Shown: positions 51,015-60,230 of the stretch, piece after piece
Position numbering within the stretch: position 1 is the first letter of the stretch
Layout of the letters: the number at the start of each line of letters is the position of its first letter
Assembly (NCBI RefSeq): GCF_018780585.1
Contig: NZ_JADMJL010000041.1
Span: 22,494 to 86,493, forward strand
Direction of reading: 5' to 3'
Length of the DNA stretch: 64,000 nucleotides
Source: Methyloversatilis discipulorum
GTDB lineage: Bacteria > Pseudomonadota > Gammaproteobacteria > Burkholderiales > Rhodocyclaceae
Notes under the pieces: model-generated
The model's input: only the letters and a program-made list of their open reading frames with translations
Told to the model about the DNA's origin: nothing
The model's database searches: none
Made by a program: the position numbers and the translations under genes

Positions 51015-52748
51015 ATGGACGCCCACGCCGGCCTGCCTCATCTGCAGCCCATCCTGCTCTTCCTCGCCATCGCCGGTCTGGTGATGCCGCTGCTCGCCCG
51101 CGCGCGGGTGAGCCAGGTGGTGGCCTTTCTGGTGATCGGCGCGCTGGTCGGCCCGAACGGCCTGGGTCGCGTTGCCGCCGATCAGGGCTGGCTGCGCTGG
51201 CTCACCATCGCCGACGGCGAGGGTGTGCGCGTACTCGCGGAACTGGGTGTGGTGTTCATGCTGTTCGTGATCGGCCTCGAACTGCCGGCGCGTCAGCTGT
51301 GGTCGCTGCGCCGCTGGGTGCTGGGTGTCGGCACCGCGCAATGGCTGGGCTGCGGTGCGCTGATCGGCGCGGTCGCGCTGGGCTTCGGCCACAGCGAAGA
51401 AACGGCGGTGGTGCTCGGCCTCGGTCTGGCCATGTCGTCAACGGCGGTGGTGATGCAGTTGCTGGCCGAATCCGGCCAGACCCGCTCCACCGTCGGCCGC
51501 ATGAGTTTCGCCGTGCTGCTGCTGCAGGACATCGCCGTCGTGCCGCTGCTCATCCTGCTCGGTCTGATGGCCGGCCAGAGTGGAGAGGGCGGTGGCGGGC
51601 ATTTCCTGATGCTGATGCTGACCGCGCTGCTGAAGGCGGCGGCGGCCGTGGCGCTCATCCTGTTGTTCGGACGCCTCGTGCTGACCCCGCTGTTCCGCCG
51701 CGTGTCGGTCACCACCCAGGCTGACAGCTTCATGGCGCTGACGCTGTTCGCCACGCTTGGCGTGGCGGCGCTGACCGGCGCCGCCGGCCTGTCGATGGCG
51801 CTCGGCGCCTTCCTCGCCGGCCTGATGCTGGCCGAAACCGAATACCGTCACGCCGCGCTGCTCGCCATCGAGCCGTTCAAGGGTCTGCTGATGGGCCTGT
51901 TCTTCGTGTCGGTCGGCATGAGCCTCGATCTGCTGCAGGTGGCCGGCGACGCCGGCTGGCTGGTCGCCTCGGTGCTCGGCCTGTACGCGATCAAGAGCGC
52001 GACCATGTACGGCCTGTTCCGGCGCAGCGGCCTGAGCCGCGGCGAGGCGGCCGAGGCGGCGCTGCTGCTCGGCCAGGCGGGCGAATTCGGCTTCATCGTC
52101 ATTGGTGTGGCCATCGCCGGCGGTGTGCTGGCCGGCGCGGTTGGCAACTTCATGCTGCTGGTGGTGACCTTGAGCATGTTCCTGACGCCGCTGGCGGCGC
52201 GGGCCGGCCGCATGCTGCGGCAGAAGCTCGACACGCGCGAGGCCGAGGCACCCGTGTCATTGCCGGACGACGAAGCCGACGAGGACCTGGTCATCATCGC
52301 GGGCTTCGGCCGCGTCGGCCAGCTGGTGGCGCGCCTGCTCGACCGCGCCGACGTGCGCTGGGTGGCGATCGAGCGCCACGTGGCGGCGGCGGCCGAACAT
52401 CACGCGCAGGGGCGACCGGTCATCGTCGGCGATGCCGGCCGCCCGTCCCTGCTGCATCACCTCGGCGCCGGCCGCGCGCGCGCCATCGTCGTCACGATGG
52501 ACGACACGGCAGCGGCCCGTCACGTCGTGCGCAGTCTGCGCGCGGAGTTTCCGGCGCTGCCGCTGATCGCGCGTGCGCGCGATGCCGCACATGCGCGCGA
52601 ACTGATGGCGGCGGGGGCCAGCGAAGTGATTCCCGAAGCGCTCGAAGCGGCGCTGCAGATGGGGGTGCATGTGCTCGACCGCGTCGGCGTCGATGCCGAC
52701 ACGGGCGCACGGCTGATCAATGCGGAGCGGGCAGCCGGCAGCGCCTGA
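51015..52748 (+). CDS. CPA2 cation:proton antiporter with TrkA-N domain (KefB/YbaL type)
   Basis: 577 residues: about twelve membrane helices (1-390; LGVVFMLFVIGLELPARQLW, GAFLAGLMLAETEYRHA) and a C-terminal NAD-binding TrkA-N domain (IIAGFGRVGQLVARLLDRA). It exchanges K+ or Na+ for H+, with gating by nucleotide or glutathione adducts in known relatives. No ancillary KefF/KefG gene is adjacent, though an FMN reductase lies 900 bases upstream. Confidence 0.92.
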   Translation: MDAHAGLPHLQPILLFLAIAGLVMPLLARARVSQVVAFLVIGALVGPNGLGRVAADQGWLRWLTIADGEGVRVLAELGVVFMLFVIGLELPARQLWSLRRWVLGVGTAQWLGCGALIGAVALGFGHSEETAVVLGLGLAMSSTAVVMQLLAESGQTRSTVGRMSFAVLLLQDIAVVPLLILLGLMAGQSGEGGGGHFLMLMLTALLKAAAAVALILLFGRLVLTPLFRRVSVTTQADSFMALTLFATLGVAALTGAAGLSMALGAFLAGLMLAETEYRHAALLAIEPFKGLLMGLFFVSVGMSLDLLQVAGDAGWLVASVLGLYAIKSATMYGLFRRSGLSRGEAAEAALLLGQAGEFGFIVIGVAIAGGVLAGAVGNFMLLVVTLSMFLTPLAARAGRMLRQKLDTREAEAPVSLPDDEADEDLVIIAGFGRVGQLVARLLDRADVRWVAIERHVAAAAEHHAQGRPVIVGDAGRPSLLHHLGAGRARAIVVTMDDTAAARHVVRSLRAEFPALPLIARARDAAHARELMAAGASEVIPEALEAALQMGVHVLDRVGVDADTGARLINAERAAGSA

Positions 52749-52766
52749 GCGCCACCGGTCGCCGGT

Positions 52767-53270
52767 TCAGGGCTTGACGCCCGGCGGCAAGGCCGGCCGG
52801 CTTTCGGTGGCCGACGGCAGCGGGTGGTCATGGCCTTCGATCGCCGGGTGTTCGTAACCGGCGTGCACCTTGTGGGTGGCCGTGGTGGCGCCCGGCGGCA
52901 AGGCCGGCTTGTTCTCGACCGCGGTTGGCACATGCTGGTCATGACCTTCGACGGCCGGATGCTCCTGGCCTGCGTGCACCTTGTGCGTTGCCGTGGTGGC
53001 GCCCGGCGGCAAGGCCGGCTTGTTCTCCACCGCGGTCGGCACATGCTGGTCATGGCCTTCAACGGCCGGATGCTCGTAGCCGGCATGCACCTTCTTCGAC
53101 TTCGTGCTGACGCCCGGAGGCAGCGCAGGCTTGGCGGCGACATTGGCCGGCTTCTTGCCCTTGACGGCCTCGGCCGGGTGGTCGGCGCCGGCGTGCTTGC
53201 CCGACGCGTCGGCCCATACCGGGCCGCTCATACAGAGGGAGAGCGCGATGACTGCCCATTCTCTTTTCAT
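52767..53270 (-). CDS. Exported His-rich protein with three 37-residue repeats
   Basis: 167 residues: signal peptide (about 1-21, VIALSLCMSGPVWAD) and three near-identical 37-residue repeats, each containing PALPPG, KVHAGYEHPA and EGHDQHVPTAVENK-type segments, with a divergent first half-repeat. Every unit has about five His and several acidic residues, suggesting metal binding or buffering in the periplasm. I recognise no family. ATG at 53270 has a GGAAGA ribosome site; divergent from the hydrolase gene. Confidence 0.75.
   Translation of the reverse strand: MKREWAVIALSLCMSGPVWADASGKHAGADHPAEAVKGKKPANVAAKPALPPGVSTKSKKVHAGYEHPAVEGHDQHVPTAVENKPALPPGATTATHKVHAGQEHPAVEGHDQHVPTAVENKPALPPGATTATHKVHAGYEHPAIEGHDHPLPSATESRPALPPGVKP
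52779..53135. repeat. 111-bp in-frame tandem repeat in the His-rich protein gene
   Basis: GCCCGGCGGCAAGGCCGG starts at 52779, 52890 and 53001, and a variant at 53112, an exact 111-base period equal to 37 codons. The two inner units are almost identical in DNA, which suggests recent duplication. Confidence 0.95.
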
Positions 53271-53395
53271 GATGTCTTCCTTCCGATTGGTGGGTTGTTT
53301 ATAACCAGTCTGCGCTGGATTCCGCGCCGCAACATTGACATGACTCAAACGGCCGCAGGGAGCATTCTGCCGGCCGGGGTTATGCTTCCGATCCA

Positions 53396-54211
53396 ATGAA
53401 CATACCGTCTTCCCGCCTCCTTTTCCTGCACGCGAACGGCTATCCGGCGGGCGTTTACCGCGCCTTTCTCGACCTGCTGTCGGCGCGCTGGACGGTCCAC
53501 GCGATCGACACCATAGGCACCGAAGCGCGGCACCGGCCCGGTCACGGCTGGCGGCGCATGCGGGCGCAGGTGATGGAGTGCATCCAGGCGCTGCCCGATG
53601 GGCCGCTGGTGCTGGTGGGGCATTCGATGGGCGGCTATCTGGCCGCGATGGCGGCCGCGCGACTGCCACAGCGTGTGGCGCAGGTCGTGCTGATCGACTC
53701 GCCCATGGTGCTCGGCTGGCGGGCGACGCTCGTGTCGGCGGCCAAAGCGACCGGACTCACCTGGAAGCTCGGTCCGGCGCCGGTGGCGGCGCGTCGGCGC
53801 AACCACTGGGCGTCGCGCGAGGACGCGCGCGCGCATCTGGGTAGCAAGGATTTCGTGCAGCGTTGGGCACCCGGCGTGCTCGACGACTTCATCCGTGCCG
53901 GCCTGCATGAGCACCCGGGCGGCGGCGTCACGCTGGCCATTCCGCGCGAAACCGAGCGCGACGTGTACGCGACGATCGCGCACCGCGACGCGCTGATCGC
54001 CGTGCGCCGGCTGCGCGCCCGCGGTACGCCGGTCGGCTTCATCACCGGCAGTCATTCCGAAGAAACCCGCCTCGCCGGTCGCGAACAGAACCGCCGCTTC
54101 TGGGGTGCGAACTGGATGGAACTGCCGACCGGCCACCTGGTGCCGATGGAGGCGCCGGAGGCGTGCGCGCGGGCGGTGCTCGAAATGATCGAGCGGGGCG
54201 GAGGCCGGTGA
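53396..54211 (+). CDS. Alpha/beta hydrolase
   Basis: 271 residues. Oxyanion region FLHANGYP near the start, nucleophile elbow GHSMGGYL (Ser77), and a late His in GHLVPMEAPE. No signal peptide, so cytoplasmic. Substrate unknown. A TATGCT box ends 10 bases before the ATG and no ribosome site is visible, so translation may be leaderless. Confidence 0.88.
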   Translation: MNIPSSRLLFLHANGYPAGVYRAFLDLLSARWTVHAIDTIGTEARHRPGHGWRRMRAQVMECIQALPDGPLVLVGHSMGGYLAAMAAARLPQRVAQVVLIDSPMVLGWRATLVSAAKATGLTWKLGPAPVAARRRNHWASREDARAHLGSKDFVQRWAPGVLDDFIRAGLHEHPGGGVTLAIPRETERDVYATIAHRDALIAVRRLRARGTPVGFITGSHSEETRLAGREQNRRFWGANWMELPTGHLVPMEAPEACARAVLEMIERGGGR

Positions 54212-54257
54212 GCGCACGGCGATCACCGACCTTGCCTGCAGCGGACGCTGACCGCGA

Positions 54258-55865
54258 TCAGACGCGGAAGCGGGCGATGGTCGAATCGAGCTCGGTGGCC
54301 AGCGCGCCGAGCTGATGAACGGTCTGTTCTGCAGCCAGCACCGAGTGGTCGGATTCCTCGACCATGTGGGCGATGCGTTCGACGTTGCTGGCGATGCTGT
54401 TGCTGGCCTGCGTCTGTTCCGCGGTCGCATGGGCGACGCTGCGGATCTGGTGCAGCGCCTCGGTCGCGCCGTCGTTGATGCTGCGCAGTGCTGCCGCGGC
54501 TTCGCCGGCGAGTGCCACGCCCTTCTGTATCTGCGGGCGCACCGCTTCCATGCTGTGCACGACGGCGTCGGTGTCGGTCTGGATCGCCGCGATGGTCTGC
54601 GCGATTTCGCCGGTCGCCTGCGTGGTGCGCTCGGCCAGCTTGCGCACCTCGTCGGCGACGACGGCGAAGCCGCGGCCTTGTTCACCGGCACGTGCTGCTT
54701 CGATCGCCGCGTTCAGCGCCAGCAGATTGGTCTGTTCGGCAATTTCCTTGATGGTCTTGGCGATGCCGCTGATCTGACGCGAGCGTTCGGCCAGTTCGCC
54801 GATGCGCTCCGACGCGTCGGTGACCTGCCGTGACACATCCTCGATGGCGCCGGCGGCCGACTGCACACGCTGTTCGCCGACGATGGCCAGTTCGGCCGAG
54901 CGGCTGGAGTGGTTCTCCGAGTCGCGCGCGCTGTCGGCGATCTGGCTCACGCTGACCGTCATTTCCTCGATTGCCGCGGCGGTCGAGGAGGTCGCGGACG
55001 ACGACTGGCCGGAGGCCTCGCGGATCTGCTGCATGCGCTCGGCGATGTCGGAGGCCGCGGCGGTCAGCGACTTCGAACCCTGCTGGATGCCGCCTATCAT
55101 GGTTTTCAGGCTGTCGCGCATGATGGACAGCGAATGCATCAGGCTGCCGTTGCGTGCCGACGGCATCGCCACGTCGAGTCGTCCGGCGGCAATTTCGGTG
55201 GCGGCCCGCATCGCGACCTCCGGTTCGCCGCCGATCTGCGCAAAGATGCGGCGCGACGCGGTGATGGTCAGCGCCACGGTGGCCGCGATCACCGCCAGCG
55301 CGATGACCAGCAGCGTCAGCGCGTAGGACTTGAAGGCCTGTTCGATGTCATCGACGAAGAAGCCGGTCCCCAGGGTCCAGCCCCAGGGCGCGAAATGGGT
55401 GACGCCGTTCATCTTCGGCAGCGCCTCGCTGGCCCCCGGCTTCTTCGCCGGTACCGTGACGAAGGCGGGGTCGGCCTTGGCCAGCGCTTCGCGGTAGACG
55501 TCGGTGTTGGTGCGACCGTCCGGGGCAACGCCACCATTGTCCTTCTGGCCGAGCTTTTCCTTGCGCACATGGGCCAGCAGCACATCGTCGGCGCTGCGCG
55601 CGAACATGTAGTGATCGTCGCTCTGCAGACCCAGCAGCGCCTCTCGCGCATGGGCCTGAGCCTGTTCGCGCGTCAGCGTGCCGGCCTTTTCCTGCTCGTG
55701 ATAGCGCTGCAGGATGCCGGTCGACAGCTTGAGCAGCGTGACGATGCGGGCTTCGCGTTCGGCCATCATGGTCGAGCGGATTTCGCTCAGCGCGATGCCG
55801 CCGATCAGGACCAGTCCGATGGCGGAGCACGACACGATCAGCGCCAGTCGTGTGGATATTTTCAC
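54258..55865 (-). CDS. Methyl-accepting chemotaxis protein with single Cache domain
   Basis: 535 residues. TM1 (about 5-27), a periplasmic sCache_2 domain ([35 protein letters not shown]), TM2 (about 185-205), a HAMP-like linker and the signalling hairpin with the conserved tip [22 protein letters not shown]. It senses small ligands, often carboxylates, and controls CheA. I chose the GTG at 55865 because an AAGGA ribosome site precedes it; an ATG at 55919 has none. The TRAP transporter genes lie upstream on the same strand, so it may report their substrate. Confidence 0.92.
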   Translation of the reverse strand: MKISTRLALIVSCSAIGLVLIGGIALSEIRSTMMAEREARIVTLLKLSTGILQRYHEQEKAGTLTREQAQAHAREALLGLQSDDHYMFARSADDVLLAHVRKEKLGQKDNGGVAPDGRTNTDVYREALAKADPAFVTVPAKKPGASEALPKMNGVTHFAPWGWTLGTGFFVDDIEQAFKSYALTLLVIALAVIAATVALTITASRRIFAQIGGEPEVAMRAATEIAAGRLDVAMPSARNGSLMHSLSIMRDSLKTMIGGIQQGSKSLTAAASDIAERMQQIREASGQSSSATSSTAAAIEEMTVSVSQIADSARDSENHSSRSAELAIVGEQRVQSAAGAIEDVSRQVTDASERIGELAERSRQISGIAKTIKEIAEQTNLLALNAAIEAARAGEQGRGFAVVADEVRKLAERTTQATGEIAQTIAAIQTDTDAVVHSMEAVRPQIQKGVALAGEAAAALRSINDGATEALHQIRSVAHATAEQTQASNSIASNVERIAHMVEESDHSVLAAEQTVHQLGALATELDSTIARFRV

Positions 55866-55979
55866 GGGGGAGTTCCTTCGATTCGCTATGGACGAAGGGT
55901 TCACGGCCGTACGCGGCATTACTTGACGCCGCGGCGACCGCGCAGGACGGATTCCCGATGGAGGGCGCTTGTGCTGCCC

Positions 55980-57644
55980 TCAGTCGCCCTCGCTCTGGCC
56001 GGACAGGCGTTCCGCCCGCTCGATTGCCGCTTCGAGCGCCGCCTCGGGGTGGTCGGCCGGCAGACGAGGCGCGCTGCCGGCACGCGCGTAGCCGTCGTCG
56101 ATGTAGCCGCCACTGCCGGCCGCCCGCGCCGGCCCGCCGAGGTTGGCGGTCACCAGCTGAGGCACCGCCAGCACCAGCGCCACCATGACGATCTGGATGC
56201 CGACGAAGGGCACGGCGCCCCAGTAGATGTCGCGCGTGGGCAGCGTCTTCGGCGCCACCGAGCGCAGGTAGAACAGCGCGAAGCCGAAGGGCGGGTGCAT
56301 GAAGGAGGTCTGCATGTTCACCGCCAGCAGCACGCCGAACCACACCAGATCGATGCCCAGCTTTTCGGCCACCGGCGCCAGCAGCGGCACGATGATGAAA
56401 GCCAGTTCGAAGAAGTCGAGGAAGAAGGCGAGCACGAACACCAGCAGCATCACCGCGATCAGGAAGCCGGTCTGGCCGCCGGGCAGCGACAGCAGCAGGT
56501 GTTCGACCCACAGGTGACCGTCGATGCCGTAGAAGGTGAGCGAGAACAGGCGCGCGCCGATCAGGATGAACAGCACGAAGCAGGTCAGCCGCACCGTGCG
56601 GTCGAGCGCCTGGTTCAGCAGCTCGCCACTGAGCCGGCGGCGCGCCAGCGCCATCAGCAGCGCGCCGGCCGCGCCCATCGCGCCGCCTTCGGTCGGCGTC
56701 GCCAGGCCGAGGTAGATGGTGCCGAGCACGAGGAAGATCAGCGCCAGCGGCGGCATCAGCACGAAGGCGACGCGGCGCGCCAGATCGGGCAGCAGGTTCA
56801 GGCGCAGCAGGCGGTCGGTCAGCGCCAGCAGCCAGGCCGCTGCGCCACCGGCGGTGACCGACAGCAGCGCGCGCGCGTCGGCGGCGTGCGCCTGCAGCGC
56901 CGGCAACTGACTGGCGCCGACACCGGCCGCCAGCGCGACCGCGAACAGCACCCACACGCCGCGCCGTTCGGCTGCGTCGTGGTCGTCGGCCTCCGGCAGC
57001 GCCGGTGCGCGCTTCGGGCTGAACCAGGCGACCCCCAGCACGTAGATCAGATAGAAGCCGGTCAGCACCAGACCGGGCAGCAGCGCTCCGCGGTACATGT
57101 CGCCGACCGGCCGGTTCAGCTGGTCGGCCAGTACGATGAGCACGAGCGAGGGCGGAATGATCTGCGCCAGCGTGCCCGATGCGGCGATCACGCCGCTGGC
57201 CAGCCGCGCGTCGTAGCCGGCGCGCAGCATGATGGGCAGCGAGATCAACCCCATCGAGATGACCGACGCGGCGACCACGCCGGTGGTGGCTGCCAGCATC
57301 GCGCCGACCAGCACCACCGCCACCGCCAGCCCGCCGCGCAGCGTGCCGAACAGCCGGCCGACCGTGTCGAGCAGGTCCTCGGCCATGCCCGATCGTTCGA
57401 GCAGCAGGCCCATGAAGGTGAAGAAGGGAATGGCCAGCAGCGTGTCGTTGCTCATGACGCCGAACACGCGGTCCGGCATCGCCTGCACCAGCGACGCGGA
57501 GAGCAGGCCCAGTTCGATGCCGATCAGGCCGAACACGATGCCGCAGGTGGCGAGCGCGAACGCGACCGGCGCCCCCGACAGCAGGAACAGCACCATCGCG
57601 CAGAACATGACCGGGGCCAGATTGGCGGCCAGCCAGGCGGTCAC
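55980..57644 (-). CDS. dctM: TRAP transporter large permease (DctM)
   Basis: 554 residues with many membrane helices. FTFMGLLLERSGMAEDLL, GVVAASVISMGLISLPIM and FLDFFELAFIIVPLLAPV are DctM blocks. It is longer than the usual 425-430 residues because of an extra middle region (about 205-300). It carries Na+-driven uptake of organic acids. GTG start overlaps the dctQ stop (GTGA). No dctP binding-protein gene is adjacent. Confidence 0.92.
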   Translation of the reverse strand: MTAWLAANLAPVMFCAMVLFLLSGAPVAFALATCGIVFGLIGIELGLLSASLVQAMPDRVFGVMSNDTLLAIPFFTFMGLLLERSGMAEDLLDTVGRLFGTLRGGLAVAVVLVGAMLAATTGVVAASVISMGLISLPIMLRAGYDARLASGVIAASGTLAQIIPPSLVLIVLADQLNRPVGDMYRGALLPGLVLTGFYLIYVLGVAWFSPKRAPALPEADDHDAAERRGVWVLFAVALAAGVGASQLPALQAHAADARALLSVTAGGAAAWLLALTDRLLRLNLLPDLARRVAFVLMPPLALIFLVLGTIYLGLATPTEGGAMGAAGALLMALARRRLSGELLNQALDRTVRLTCFVLFILIGARLFSLTFYGIDGHLWVEHLLLSLPGGQTGFLIAVMLLVFVLAFFLDFFELAFIIVPLLAPVAEKLGIDLVWFGVLLAVNMQTSFMHPPFGFALFYLRSVAPKTLPTRDIYWGAVPFVGIQIVMVALVLAVPQLVTANLGGPARAAGSGGYIDDGYARAGSAPRLPADHPEAALEAAIERAERLSGQSEGD

Positions 57645-58147
57645 GCGTCAGTCTCCGCCAGCGCGGCCACCCGGCGCACGATGAGCGCCAGCGTCTGCAG
57701 CGTGAGCAGCGCGAAGCCTGCCGGCACGAGAATACGGGCCGGCCACAGCGGCAGGCCGCCGGCGCTGGCCGACACCTCGTGGCTGACCCAGGCCCCGACG
57801 AACCAGGGCCAGGACAGCCACAGCATCAGCAGGCACACCGGCAGCACCGTCAGCGCCAGCGCGGCGATGTCGGCCTTGATGCGTCCGCGCGGCGACAGGC
57901 GCGACGTGAGCAGGTCGATGCGTACGTGCTCGTCCAGCTTCAGCACGCGCCCGGCACCGAGCAGGAAAGCGGCCGACACCAGATACCACTGCGCCTCCAG
58001 CAGCGCATTCGAGCCGGCGTCGAACTTGCGCGCCAGCGCATTGCCTACCGCCAGCAGCACCGCCGCCAGCACGGTCCACGGCAGCACGCGACCGCAGGCG
58101 TCATTCAATCGATCGATCAGGTCGGCGAGCGGGAGCAGGGTGCGCAT
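57641..58147 (-). CDS. dctQ: TRAP transporter small permease (DctQ)
   Basis: 168 residues with four membrane helices; ARKFDAGSNALLEAQWYLVSA, LDEHVRIDLLTSRLSPR and a late GGLPLWPARILVPAGFALL are DctQ hallmarks. It forms the membrane complex with DctM. ATG at 58147 begins the normal family N-terminus; the frame continues upstream through REP palindromes and is not coding there. Confidence 0.92.
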   Translation of the reverse strand: MRTLLPLADLIDRLNDACGRVLPWTVLAAVLLAVGNALARKFDAGSNALLEAQWYLVSAAFLLGAGRVLKLDEHVRIDLLTSRLSPRGRIKADIAALALTVLPVCLLMLWLSWPWFVGAWVSHEVSASAGGLPLWPARILVPAGFALLTLQTLALIVRRVAALAETDA

Positions 58148-58205
58148 GGCATGCGTGTGGAAATGAAGTCGCGATGGTAACCGCTGCCGCGGGTCGGGCG
58201 CCGGC

Positions 58206-58387
58206 GGTCGGGCTCGGAAGACCCCTCCTGCGGGGCGTGTCCAGTAGCCGGGTTGTGTAGGAGCGGTCTTCTGACCGCGACAGGGCGGTGGCTCGGTCGC
58301 CAGCGGTCGGGGTCGGAAGGCCCCTCCTGCAGAAACGCGTGAGCGGTGGTCGGGTCTTGTGGGCGCGTTCTTCTGACCCAACAGGGC
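58206..58387. repeat. REP palindrome cluster 1
   Basis: The 310-bp gap between dctQ and the phosphatase gene holds alternating REP units: inverted at 58206-58231, direct at 58256-58286 (TAGGAGCGGTCTTCTGACCG core), inverted at 58302-58332, and a degenerate direct copy at 58358-58387. Each has a stem-loop such as GCGGTC-TTCT-GACCGC or GGGGTC-TTCC-GACCCC. No gene is seen in the gap. Confidence 0.85.
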
Positions 58388-58457
58388 TTCGGTCCGGCCC
58401 GGTTGCGCGCCCGGCGCCGGCACGTCCTACAATATTGCATCGCACAAGGATCGCCTC

Positions 58458-59102
58458 ATGACCGCCACCACCCGCATCTGCCTGGTCCGCCACGGCGAAA
58501 CCACCTGGAACGTCGACCGCCGCGTACAGGGCCAGATCGACATTCCGCTGAACGAGCATGGGTTGCGGCAGGCGCAGGCGACCGCGCAGGCGCTGCTGGG
58601 TGAGCGCATCGATCACCTCTACGGATCCGATCTTGGGCGCGCCTGGGTCACGGCCGGCCGCATCGCGGTACCGCGCGGCCAGCCGGTGATGCCGGAACCG
58701 CAGTTGCGCGAGCGCCATTACGGCGCCTTCCAGGGGCTGACCTATGCCGAAGCGCGCGAGCGCCACCCTGAGGACTTCCACCGTTTCGAGGCGCGGGAGC
58801 CGGCGGCGCAGTTTCCGGGTGGCAGCGGAGAAAGCCTGCTGCAGTTCGATGCGCGCATCTGGGGGCTGGTCGAGGCACTGCGCGCACGCCACGCCGGCCA
58901 CACGCTGCTGCTGGTGACGCACGGCGGCGTGCTCGACATCGTCGCCCGCCGTGTACGCAATATGGGTCTTACCGGCCCACGCGATTTCGAAATTCCCAAC
59001 TGTGCGCTGAACTGGATCGCGCACGATGCGAACGGCTGGCGCATCGAGCGCTGGGGCGACCAGACCCACCTCGACGGCGCGCTGGACGAGTTGCCGGCGT
59101 AA
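58458..59102 (+). CDS. Histidine phosphatase family protein (phosphoglycerate mutase-like)
   Basis: 214 residues. Catalytic LVRHGETTWNVDRRVQGQ (phospho-His), RERHYGAFQGL (Glu/His pocket) and VTHGGVLDIVAR. It is of the cofactor-dependent PGM/CobC/phosphatase group; the exact substrate cannot be told. An AAGGA ribosome site precedes the ATG and TACAAT lies at 58429-58434. It is flanked on both sides by REP clusters. Confidence 0.92.
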   Translation: MTATTRICLVRHGETTWNVDRRVQGQIDIPLNEHGLRQAQATAQALLGERIDHLYGSDLGRAWVTAGRIAVPRGQPVMPEPQLRERHYGAFQGLTYAEARERHPEDFHRFEAREPAAQFPGGSGESLLQFDARIWGLVEALRARHAGHTLLLVTHGGVLDIVARRVRNMGLTGPRDFEIPNCALNWIAHDANGWRIERWGDQTHLDGALDELPA

Positions 59103-59145
59103 GCAGCGCGGCGTCGCAAGCCATCGGCTTCGATCCACGCCGCAA

Positions 59146-59344
59146 TCGCGAGCAAGCTCGCTCCCACCAGACCTCGGCTCTGGTCCGGCCGCTGTCGGGG
59201 TCAGAGGGCCCCTCCTACGGAATCAGGGCTCCGGTTGCGGGGGGCGCTTCACCTGTAGGAGCGGTCTTCTGACCGCGACAGGGCCGATGCGGTCCGCCGG
59301 CTTCGATGAAGGCGGCTGTCGGGACCGGCAGGCGCCTCCTGCGG
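59146..59344. repeat. REP palindrome cluster 2
   Basis: Four units: an inverted copy of another subfamily at 59146-59170 (core GCGAGCAAGCTCGC), an inverted copy at 59191-59218, a direct copy at 59254-59284 identical in its core to 58256-58286, and an inverted copy at 59315-59344. They fill the gap between the convergent phosphatase and monooxygenase-like genes. Confidence 0.85.
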
Positions 59345-59377
59345 AACCACGGTCCAGGTGCTGCCCGGAGACGGACG

Positions 59378-59941
59378 CTATCCGCCTGCGGCCGGGTTCA
59401 GGAAGCCGCGCATCAGTCGCGTCAGCCGCGGCATCACCACCCAGGTCATCGTGATCACGATCAGCGCGGTCAGCAGCGCGACGCGCGGCAGGAAGGGCAG
59501 CGGCGTGAGCCAGGGCGCCACCAGCCACAGGAACAGCGACACCGTCGGAAAAATGCCCATCCAGGTCACCAGCGCCATGCGGGCGCGCGGCGGGTGGGTG
59601 GAGGGCGCCACCACCTGCGGCCCGAACCACGCTTCCAGCCCGGTGACCACCCGGTACTCGGGCTCGTTTTCGCCGGCCGCGCACAGGCGCGGCTGCAGTG
59701 CCGCGCGTGCCGGGCTTTCGTCCCATGCCTTCAGGTCGGCTTCGGTGCGGAAATGTGCGATCACCTGGTAGTCGCCGCCCGGCTGCTCGGGCGTGATCAT
59801 CTGCCCGCCGAGAAAGCCGGGCGCATGACGCATGGCTGCGAACATTTCGCGGATCAGCGCTTCGTATTCGACCTCGAACCCGACCCGTGCCCGGCGGCGG
59901 GCGATGCGGGTGACATGGGCTTGCGGTGGGGCGGCGCTCAT
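59378..59941 (-). CDS. Antibiotic-biosynthesis-monooxygenase (ABM) domain membrane protein
   Basis: 187 residues. N-terminal ABM ferredoxin-like domain (about 10-105; EYEALIREMFAAMRHAPGFLGG, YQVIAHFRTEADLKAW) joined to two C-terminal membrane helices (about 122-145 and 150-172). Such fusions are common hypothetical proteins; the ABM fold could act on quinones or heme, but no function is proven. ATG at 59941 follows a GGAG ribosome site; the upstream continuation runs into REP sequence. Confidence 0.85.
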   Translation of the reverse strand: MSAAPPQAHVTRIARRRARVGFEVEYEALIREMFAAMRHAPGFLGGQMITPEQPGGDYQVIAHFRTEADLKAWDESPARAALQPRLCAAGENEPEYRVVTGLEAWFGPQVVAPSTHPPRARMALVTWMGIFPTVSLFLWLVAPWLTPLPFLPRVALLTALIVITMTWVVMPRLTRLMRGFLNPAAGG

Positions 59942-60003
59942 GATGATCTCCGTTATCCGTATGACGTTTGTCAGAGAAGCAGGGTTGTGTACGTCGGTGC
60001 CCC

Positions 60004-60195
60004 CGGGGGAGCGGCCTTGGCCACGACAGTGCGCATGACGACCCGCCGCTGTCGGGGTCGAGACCCCTCCCACAGAACCATGCTCCAGGCTCGGGTCGCG
60101 GATCTGGCGCAACCCTTGTGGGAGCGGCCTTGGCCGCGACAGTGCGTATGACGCACCGCTGCTGTCGGGGTCGGAAGACCCCTCCTGCAGAACCC
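60004..60195. repeat. REP palindrome cluster 3
   Basis: Two direct units with a different stem (GCGGCC-TT-GGCCGC; 60004-60032 and 60116-60147) alternate with two inverted units (60046-60076 and 60160-60195). They fill the gap between the ABM gene and the YceI gene. Confidence 0.85.
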
Positions 60196-60230
60196 TGGCC
60201 CGGCGGCAGGTCGGGCGCATTTCCGGCTGC

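Noticed and set aside
54909..58166. A 1085-codon plus-strand open frame
   Set aside because: Antisense to the chemoreceptor and the DctQM genes; the composition (Gln/Arg/His runs) is typical of a shadow frame.
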